A stretch of DNA of 6,598 nt from Methylotenera sp. (GTDB lineage: Bacteria > Pseudomonadota > Gammaproteobacteria > Burkholderiales > Methylophilaceae), in assembly GCA_027310735.1 (NCBI GenBank), contig DAIDAH010000153.1:1-6598 (forward strand), written 5' to 3'. Positions 1 through 4,905 of the stretch are shown in pieces (within the stretch, counting starts at the first letter, position 1; every line of letters begins with the position of its first letter). Under the pieces are notes generated by a model, which did no database searches, had not been told where the DNA came from, and worked only from the letters and a program-made list of their open reading frames with translations. A program made the position numbers and the translations under genes.

Positions 1-58
1 TATTCAACCCAACTTGCTCATAGAGTAAATCTGCAAGTTCAGCCTTTGTTAACGTCAT
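1..58 (-). CDS. ihfA: Integration host factor alpha subunit, N-terminal fragment (cut by window edge)
   Basis: Only the first 19 codons are visible, reading MTLTKAELADLLYEQVGLN, with ATG at 56-58. This matches the N-terminus of IHF-alpha (E. coli MALTKAELAEYLFDKLGL), a DNA-bending nucleoid protein that works as a heterodimer with IHF-beta. GGGAG (65-69) sits 6 nt before the ATG, a good ribosome binding site. ihfA follows pheT in many proteobacteria, which supports the assignment over HU or IHF-beta. The 85 nt between pheT and ihfA show no terminator and no clear promoter, so co-transcription with pheST is likely. The rest of the gene lies outside the window. Confidence 0.88.
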   Translation of the reverse strand, partial: MTLTKAELADLLYEQVGLN

Positions 59-143
59 ACAAAACTCCCATTTTATTTCTAACTTTTATTTTTTTAATCT
101 ATACGCTTTTATTTTAAGCAGTTTATTACTCACACTTAACCTA

Positions 144-2498
144 TTAATTTCTAAGCGTTGCATTAAAGTCATTTTGTAATAATTTCAGCAGAATAGTAAT
201 CGCCGCATCAGCATCACTATCTGTCAAAGTTTTTTGAGTATCGTGCATAAGTACTGATAATGCAAGGCTTTTTTTGTTTTCCTCTATACCTTTACCTTGG
301 TATAAATCAAACAATGCCACCTCTGTAATCAGTGGTATGTTTGCCTTTTTAATCGCACTGAATAGCATTTGTACAGCAATCTTTTCATCTACAACAACTG
401 CCAAATCTCGGCGTACAGGTAAAAATTTAGATATTTCCCGATAAACAGGTAATGGCTTATTCAAGATTGCATCAGCATCAAGTTCAAACAAGTAGGTGCT
501 TTTTGTTAAACTGTAATGTTGCTGCCATTTAGGATGCAACTTGCCTAACCATCCAATGGCTTTACCATTAATTGAAATACGTGCACATTGTCCAGGATGT
601 AGCGCTGTATGCTCTGCTTTTTCATAAGTAGCAGCACAACCAATCAACGCATCAACATGTGCTTTCACTTCAAAAAAGTCGATGTCTGCACCATCATCAC
701 TCCACTGCTCTGGCTTTGCGCTACCGTAAGCTAATCCAGAAACACGGGTCGTTTCAGTGTATGCACCAACCTGCGGCTCATATACCGCCCCTACTTCAAA
801 CAAAAATGCGCGCTCTTGCTTACGATTTAAATTGTAGGTCAATGTATCCAATAAACCACCCCATAAACCAGTGCGCATCACACTTAAATTACTCGCAATC
901 GGGTTTTTAAGTTTGATTGGATTTAGATTGCCTAATAAATCACGCTCCCAACTCTCATCCACAAAGCTGTAGGTAACAATTTCTTGATACCCAACTGCAA
1001 CCAAGACATCACGTAACGCATTTAAATTGCGTTTGGTTTCTGGCACTACCAACATATTCAAAGTAGCCACTGGAGGTGTAGCTGGAATATGGTCGTAACC
1101 ATGTAATCGAGCCACCTCTTCAATTAAATCCTCCTCTATCGCCACATCAAAGCGATAGCTCGGTGGATTTACAGAGAAGACCTCATTGGCTACAGCATAT
1201 GTAAAGCCAAGCTGTGTTAAAAGTTGAGCTACGGCTTCTTGAGTGAATGGGATGCCTAATACAGAAACTAGTCGAGACAACCTTAATTGAACTGGGTTAC
1301 GTGCTGGCAACGAGCCAACAACCTCCGTAACTTCACCCACAACTCCACCGCAGATTTGTTTAATCAGCGAAGTTGCAAACTCCAAAGCATTACGTGTATT
1401 GCCAAAATCTACGCCTCGCTCAAAGCGATATGATGAATCTGTGCTTAAACCGAGTCTACGTGCTTTGCCTGCGATAACAGACGGTACGAAGAATGCACTT
1501 TCCAAGAAAACATCAGTAGTTTCATCACCTACTGCAGTCGATTTTCCACCCATGATACCTGCCAGTGCAATCGCACCTGATGCATCAGCAATCACAAGAT
1601 CATCTGCTTTCAATTCTACAATCTGGTCATTCAGCAATACTAATGGCTCTAGTGCTTTTGCAAAGCGCACCTGAATGTCACCATTTAATTTAGCCGCATC
1701 GAAAGCATGCATAGGCTGACCTAAAGCTAATAGGACATAATTAGTAATGTCGACAACCGCACTAATGCTACGCAAGCCACTACGCTCCAAGCGTTTAACC
1801 ATCCAGTCAGGTGTAGTCGCTTTAGCGTTGACGCCACTAATCAAGCGTCCGCAGTAACGTGGGCAGGCTGGCGCCTCAGTTACAGCAACTTGTTTAACTT
1901 GCGGCATTTCAACATTTACCACCGGTATAGCTTCAAAATCCGTAGTAGCTCCAGTAATGGCGGCTACATCACGTGCAATGCCTGTCAGACTTAAGCAATC
2001 ACTACGATTTGGCGTAAGTTTAAGTGTTAGCAGATAATCATCCAAGTCCAAATGCTGACGAATGTCCTGCCCAACAACAGCGTTATTATCTAATTCAAGC
2101 AAACCTGTTGCCTCAGCACTAATGCCAAGCTCTTTAGCTGAGCACATCATGCCAAAAGACTCTATGCCGCGCACCTTGGCTTGCTTGATTGAAAAACCAG
2201 GCAACTCAGCGCCTACTAAGGCACAAGGAGCGATTAAACCTGCGCGAGCATTGCTAGCTCCACAGACAATTTGCAAAGGCTCTGCTTGTCCAACATCAAC
2301 CTTACACACTTGTAGCCGATCTGCATCAGGGTGCTTTTCTGCAGAGATAATTCTTGCCACAACGACTTTACTAAATAGTGCTGCAACAGGCTGAGAGTCT
2401 TCTACTTCAAGCCCTGCCATCGTGAGTGCGTGGCCTAATGCATCACTATCCAAATCAGTGTTAACGAGGCTGCGTAACCAATTTTCTGAAAACTGCAT
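144..2498 (-). CDS. pheT: Phenylalanyl-tRNA synthetase beta subunit
   Basis: This is the large subunit of PheRS, which binds tRNA-Phe and edits mischarged tyrosine. It has 784 residues against 795 in E. coli. In order there are: an N-terminal segment MQFSENWLR; a tRNA-binding EMAP/OB-fold domain (about 39-148, with HPDADRLQVC at 56-65 and GIESFGMMCS at 111-120); the B3/B4 editing domain (about 211-385, with QPMHAFDAAKL at 261-271, GIMGG at 314-318 and YRFERGVD at 357-364); a B5 domain (about 401-475); a catalytic-like core lacking true class II motifs; and a C-terminal FDX-ACB anticodon-binding domain (about 690-784, with SKFLPVRRDLAVVVD). No frameshift or missing block is seen. AAGG (2511-2514) is 12 nt before ATG, rather far, so coupling to pheS across 34 nt may help. 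It ends in TAA followed at once by in-frame TAG. Confidence 0.98.
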   Translation of the reverse strand: MQFSENWLRSLVNTDLDSDALGHALTMAGLEVEDSQPVAALFSKVVVARIISAEKHPDADRLQVCKVDVGQAEPLQIVCGASNARAGLIAPCALVGAELPGFSIKQAKVRGIESFGMMCSAKELGISAEATGLLELDNNAVVGQDIRQHLDLDDYLLTLKLTPNRSDCLSLTGIARDVAAITGATTDFEAIPVVNVEMPQVKQVAVTEAPACPRYCGRLISGVNAKATTPDWMVKRLERSGLRSISAVVDITNYVLLALGQPMHAFDAAKLNGDIQVRFAKALEPLVLLNDQIVELKADDLVIADASGAIALAGIMGGKSTAVGDETTDVFLESAFFVPSVIAGKARRLGLSTDSSYRFERGVDFGNTRNALEFATSLIKQICGGVVGEVTEVVGSLPARNPVQLRLSRLVSVLGIPFTQEAVAQLLTQLGFTYAVANEVFSVNPPSYRFDVAIEEDLIEEVARLHGYDHIPATPPVATLNMLVVPETKRNLNALRDVLVAVGYQEIVTYSFVDESWERDLLGNLNPIKLKNPIASNLSVMRTGLWGGLLDTLTYNLNRKQERAFLFEVGAVYEPQVGAYTETTRVSGLAYGSAKPEQWSDDGADIDFFEVKAHVDALIGCAATYEKAEHTALHPGQCARISINGKAIGWLGKLHPKWQQHYSLTKSTYLFELDADAILNKPLPVYREISKFLPVRRDLAVVVDEKIAVQMLFSAIKKANIPLITEVALFDLYQGKGIEENKKSLALSVLMHDTQKTLTDSDADAAITILLKLLQNDFNATLRN

Positions 2499-2532
2499 AA
2501 TATTTTATAACCTTAACTTTAAGAGTTGCTGA

Positions 2533-3531
2533 CTATCTGAATTGGCTTAAAAAACGTAAGTCATTATTAAAGAAATGACGTAAATCGTTTACACCATAGC
2601 GCAACATTGTTAAGCGCTCGATACCTAGACCAAATGCAAATCCGCGATATTTTTCATGGTCAATATTCACGTGCTTAAATACTTCTGGATGCACCATACC
2701 GCAACCACCAATCTCTAACCAGCCGCCATTCCAGCTCATATCCATTTCAGCTGAAGGTTCGGTAAATGGGAAAAATGATGGACGAAAACGCACTGTAAGA
2801 TCATCACGCTCAAAGAATTTTTGTAAAAAGTCTTGAACCACGCCTTTTAAATTCGCAAAACTAATATCTTCATCCACCCATAAACCTTCAACCTGATGGA
2901 ACATAGGTGAATGCGTTGCATCTGAATCCACGCGGTAAACACGTCCCGGAGCAATAATTTTTAACGGTGGAGTTTGATTGGTTTTTAAAGCATTTTCCAT
3001 ATATCGCACTTGCACTGGGGAAGTATGCGTTCTTAACACATTGGCTTCATCAATATAGAACGTATCATGCATTGCTCGCGCAGGATGATCCTCTGGAATA
3101 TTAAGTGCAGTGAAGTTATAGAAGTCCGTTTCGATTTCGGGGCCTGTTGCCACTTCAAAACCAATAGAGTGAAATAGTTGCTCTACTCTTCTCAATGTAA
3201 GTGTCACTGGATGCAAGCCGCCAAGAGACTGAGCACGCGCTGGCAAAGTAACATCTATAGATTCTTGAGCCAGTTGCTTTGCTTGCTCAACATTCAGAAT
3301 CGCCTCTCGTCTTGCCGTCAATGCAGACTCCACAGCCTGCTTCACAACGTTAATCGCTGCACCTGCGGCTGGTCTCTCTTCATTACTAAGCTTACCTAAA
3401 CCTTTCAATGCATCAGTCAAGCTACCTGTCTTACCTAGATATTTTGCCTTTGCAACCTCCAATTCATTCATTGAGGCGCAATTTGCGAAGTCCACTTCTG
3501 CTTCTGAAATTAAATGATTTAAGTCTGCCAT
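2533..3531 (-). CDS. pheS: Phenylalanyl-tRNA synthetase alpha subunit
   Basis: This is the catalytic subunit of the (alpha-beta)2 enzyme that charges tRNA-Phe. It has 332 residues against 327 in E. coli. The N-terminal coiled-coil that contacts tRNA spans about residues 1-90, ending near NVEQAKQLAQESIDV. The class II core begins around GGLHPVT (104). Motif 2 is GRVYRVDSDATHSPMFHQVEG (196-216) and motif 3 is GLGIERLTMLRYG (301-313), with Arg306 as the class-defining arginine. The segment GFAFGLG keeps alanine at 299, matching E. coli Ala294, which limits the amino-acid pocket to Phe. The start aligns with E. coli PheS. Its ribosome site is weak: only AAAGA about 11 nt upstream. The stop is TAG, 34 nt before pheT. 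It follows a terminator, so it probably has its own promoter. Confidence 0.98.
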   Translation of the reverse strand: MADLNHLISEAEVDFANCASMNELEVAKAKYLGKTGSLTDALKGLGKLSNEERPAAGAAINVVKQAVESALTARREAILNVEQAKQLAQESIDVTLPARAQSLGGLHPVTLTLRRVEQLFHSIGFEVATGPEIETDFYNFTALNIPEDHPARAMHDTFYIDEANVLRTHTSPVQVRYMENALKTNQTPPLKIIAPGRVYRVDSDATHSPMFHQVEGLWVDEDISFANLKGVVQDFLQKFFERDDLTVRFRPSFFPFTEPSAEMDMSWNGGWLEIGGCGMVHPEVFKHVNIDHEKYRGFAFGLGIERLTMLRYGVNDLRHFFNNDLRFLSQFR

Positions 3532-3578
3532 GAGATATGTGATCTTTAGATTTACCTGAGAAAATAACTACCAGTACT

Positions 3579-3603
3579 TTTATAACACATTGAATGCATT
3601 ATA
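3579..3603 (-). promoter_or_regulatory. Candidate -10 elements for pheS
   Basis: Two sigma-70-like -10 boxes lie between the terminator and pheS on the minus strand: an exact TATAAT at 3598-3603, and an extended form TGTTATAAA at 3579-3587 (TGn followed by TATAAA). Neither has a convincing -35 at 16-18 nt. TTGTAA at 3615-3620 is only 11 nt from the first box. The extended -10 could work without a -35 and would give a leader of roughly 40 nt. AT-rich DNA produces such matches by chance, so confidence is limited; the terminator just upstream makes a promoter here plausible. Confidence 0.4.
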
Positions 3604-3630
3604 AAAAAATAACTTTACAAATTTTACAGT

Positions 3631-3659
3631 AAAAAAAAGAGGCCGAAGCCTCTTTTTTT
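3631..3659 (-). terminator. Intrinsic terminator after rplT, UUCG tetraloop
   Basis: In the minus-strand RNA the order is A-run (3653-3659), GAGGC (3648-3652), loop UUCG (3644-3647), GCCUC (3639-3643), then eight U (3631-3638). The core is a 5-bp GC-rich stem closed as C(UUCG)G, one of the most stable RNA tetraloops. It extends to 12 bp if the A-run pairs with the U-tract. The symmetry means it could also stop plus-strand transcription. It begins 13 nt after the rplT stop and separates rplT from pheS. Confidence 0.92.
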
Positions 3660-3672
3660 CATATTGAAAAAC

Positions 3673-4032
3673 TTAAGCTGCCAATGCAGTTTTAGCCATT
3701 TCAACGAACTGAGCAAAAGCTGCTTTATCAAACACAGCTAAATCAGCAAGAACTTTACGATCCACTTCAACAGCTGCTTTTTTCAAGCCATTCATGAAGC
3801 GGCTATATGTTAAGCCACACTCACGTGCACCAGCATTGATACGTGCAATCCACAATGTGCGGAATTGACGTTTCTTTTGACGACGGTCACGATAAGCATA
3901 TTGACCCGCTTTCATTACCGCCTGTTTAGCTACGCGGTAAACGTTTTTACGACGACCACGGTAGCCTTTAGCTGCCTTTAATACTTTTTTGTGTCTAGCG
4001 CGAGCGATGACACCACGTTTTACTCTAGGCAT
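3673..4032 (-). CDS. rplT: 50S ribosomal protein L20
   Basis: L20 binds 23S rRNA early in large-subunit assembly and, in known bacteria, also represses its own operon by binding mRNA. The 119-residue product matches the family length (118 in E. coli). The basic N-terminal extension begins MPRVKRGVIARARHKK, followed by AKGYRGRRKNVYRVAKQAV and then RDRRQKKRQFRTLWIARINAGAR. The globular C-terminal domain (about residues 60-119) includes GLTYSRFMNGLKKA. The start is fixed by the family N-terminus and by AGGAG 6 nt upstream. The stop is TAA, and an intrinsic terminator begins 13 nt beyond it. L20 is the last gene before that terminator and so probably ends the infC-rpmI-rplT transcript. Confidence 0.98.
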   Translation of the reverse strand: MPRVKRGVIARARHKKVLKAAKGYRGRRKNVYRVAKQAVMKAGQYAYRDRRQKKRQFRTLWIARINAGARECGLTYSRFMNGLKKAAVEVDRKVLADLAVFDKAAFAQFVEMAKTALAA

Positions 4033-4044
4033 GTTCTACTCCTA
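4033..4044 (-). promoter_or_regulatory. rplT ribosome binding site overlapping the rpmI stop
   Basis: AGGAG (4039-4043) sits 6 nt before the rplT ATG. Its first two bases, AG, are the last two bases of the rpmI TAG stop (4042-4044). A ribosome ending rpmI therefore lies on the rplT start site, an arrangement typical of translational coupling. Confidence 0.85.
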
Positions 4045-4239
4045 TTGTGTTGGCATCATAGCGCGGACGCGCTTGACATCGGTTGAAGAAATGATCGCCG
4101 TGCCGCGTAATTTACGCTTTTGCTTGGTGGTCTTTTTAGTCAGGATATGGCGTAAGTGTGAGTGAGTACGCTTCACTTTACCATTACCCAAGAATTTAAA
4201 GCGCTTTTTAGCGCCGCTCTTGGTTTTCATCTTTGGCAT
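4042..4239 (-). CDS. rpmI: 50S ribosomal protein L35
   Basis: This small basic protein of the large ribosomal subunit has 65 residues, the usual length for bL35. It begins MPKMKTKSGAKKRFK, the family signature, and has the expected histidine/arginine-rich middle (THSHLRHILTKKT) and the block KRKLRGTAIIS. The start is secure: ATG at 4237-4239 is preceded by a strong Shine-Dalgarno, AAGGAG (4246-4251), at 6 nt. The stop is TAG at 4042-4044, inside the rplT ribosome binding site, so translation of L35 and L20 is probably coupled. Expression is likely controlled by L20 through the leader upstream. Confidence 0.98.
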   Translation of the reverse strand: MPKMKTKSGAKKRFKFLGNGKVKRTHSHLRHILTKKTTKQKRKLRGTAIISSTDVKRVRAMMPTQ

Positions 4240-4328
4240 TTTGTTCTCCTTGAACTTAGGTTAAGAGTGCTTAGGCATGCCGTTTAGCCGTATCACTCGA
4301 ATTTTTACTACATTTACTACGCTTTTTA
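4240..4328 (-). promoter_or_regulatory. infC-rpmI leader, candidate L20 autoregulatory region
   Basis: These 89 nt lie between the infC stop and the rpmI start and hold no gene. Two competing pairings are visible. One is GAGTG (4294-4298) with CACTC (4265-4269), with an inner GGC/GCC pairing (4287-4289 with 4274-4276). The other is CTTAAC (4260-4265) with GTTCAAG (4249-4255), with one bulged C and loop CTAA, which would mask the AAG of the rpmI Shine-Dalgarno. The two share base 4265. CCTAAG occurs twice (4270-4275, 4255-4260). In E. coli, L20 represses rpmI-rplT by binding a structured region before rpmI, so the position fits. I recognise no L20 site by sequence, so the role is inference. 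Confidence 0.3.
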
Positions 4329-4332
4329 CTAC
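4304..4332 (-). repeat. Three short direct repeats GTAGTAAA at the infC stop
   Basis: The octamer GTAGTAAA appears three times on the minus strand at 4325-4332, 4313-4320 and 4304-4311, at steps of 12 and 9 nt. The first copy includes the infC TAG stop and an immediately following in-frame TAA. The copies at 4313-4320 and 4304-4311 lie in the untranslated gap. The cause could be slippage in AT-rich DNA or a binding site; nothing here decides between them. Confidence 0.55.
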
Positions 4333-4853
4333 TTAACTTTTTTATGCGGACCGAGCACCATCACCATTTGGCGACCTTCCATTTTTGGAAACTGCTCTAC
4401 CACTGCATATTCTTTCAAATCCGCTTCCACTCGCCTCAACAAAGCCAAACCGAACTCTTGGTGAGTAATCTCGCGGCCCCGGAAGCGTAACGTGATTTTC
4501 GCCTTATCACCCTCTTGTATAAAGCGAATAATATTGCGTACTTTAATTGCGTAATCGCCATCATCAGTACCAGGGCGAAACTTAATCTCTTTAACAACCA
4601 CTTGTTTTTGCTTAAGCTTAACTTCGTGTTGCTTTTTACTTTCGGCATATTTGAACTTGCCGTAATCCATCAATCTACACACAGGCGGTACGGCATTAGG
4701 CGCAATTTCCACCAAATCAATATCAGCTTCTTCCGCTTTAGCAAAAGCTTCCGCCAGAGGCATAATGCCCAACGGTTCACCCTCAATACCTACCAAACGA
4801 ACTTGCGACCCTGTGATGTCACCATTAATTCGCGTTTCTTTGTCCTGTGCTAT
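4329..4853 (-). CDS. infC: Translation initiation factor IF-3, probable AUA start codon
   Basis: IF3 binds the 30S subunit, keeps it apart from 50S and proofreads the start codon and initiator tRNA. The frame encodes 174 residues if it begins at ATA (4851-4853), close to the 180 of E. coli IF3. The N domain includes the conserved RINGDI segment (residues 8-13) and the family signature RLMDYGKFKY (60-69). A lysine-rich linker follows, and the C domain begins near residue 85, with the family blocks KEIKFRPGTDDGDY and ITLRFRGREITHQEFG. There is no ATG, GTG or TTG in frame between the upstream stop (4872-4874) and the TTG at 4794-4796. Starting at that TTG would delete 19 residues, including RING. 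GGAG at 4862-4865 lies 8 nt before ATA, which favours ATA. The gene ends in TAG. Family membership is certain; the start is inferred. Confidence 0.93.
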   Translation of the reverse strand: MAQDKETRINGDITGSQVRLVGIEGEPLGIMPLAEAFAKAEEADIDLVEIAPNAVPPVCRLMDYGKFKYAESKKQHEVKLKQKQVVVKEIKFRPGTDDGDYAIKVRNIIRFIQEGDKAKITLRFRGREITHQEFGLALLRRVEADLKEYAVVEQFPKMEGRQMVMVLGPHKKVK

Positions 4854-4865
4854 ATCAAATTCTCC
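4851..4865 (-). promoter_or_regulatory. infC ribosome binding site and AUA start codon
   Basis: On the minus strand GGAG (4862-4865) is followed by eight bases (AATTTGAT) and then ATA at 4851-4853, which opens the IF3 frame as (M)AQDKETRING. No standard start codon is in frame nearby. The known parallel is E. coli infC, whose AUU start is discriminated against by IF3 itself and gives feedback repression. AUA belongs to the same class of IF3-sensitive codons. The next best candidate, ATT at 4827-4829 (the Ile of RING), has AGGA 13 nt upstream, which is a poor spacing and would cut into the conserved segment. Confidence 0.7.
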
Positions 4866-4905
4866 AAATAGTTAAGCCGTGCACCTTTACGTGATCCCAA
4901 GTAGT

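Noticed and set aside
114..139. Possible hairpin TTAAG/CTTAA between pheT and ihfA as a terminator
   Set aside because: It has only five AT-rich pairs with a 16-nt loop and no U-tract after it. Read-through into ihfA is more likely.
2062..2394. Plus-strand open frame of 110 codons opposite pheT, and similar frames at 659-910 and 1399-1674
   Set aside because: Each is antisense to clearly conserved PheRS beta domains, with composition typical of reverse-strand artefacts and no family resemblance.
3552..3599. A 15-codon minus-strand reading frame (MHSMCYKSTGSYFLR) before pheS that could be a pheM-like leader peptide
   Set aside because: It has one Phe codon, no run of Phe codons and no Shine-Dalgarno. 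Its ATG overlaps the TATAAT box, and no terminator lies between it and pheS, so it cannot act as an attenuator leader of the known kind.
4794..4796. TTG as the infC start, giving a 155-residue protein
   Set aside because: It would remove the conserved RINGDI segment of the IF3 N domain, and the coding frame continues upstream with clear family similarity to a well-spaced GGAG.
4515..4871. Plus-strand open frame of 118 codons opposite infC
   Set aside because: It lies almost wholly antisense to the conserved IF3 frame, has no recognisable protein family and no ribosome binding site of note. It is a shadow of infC.
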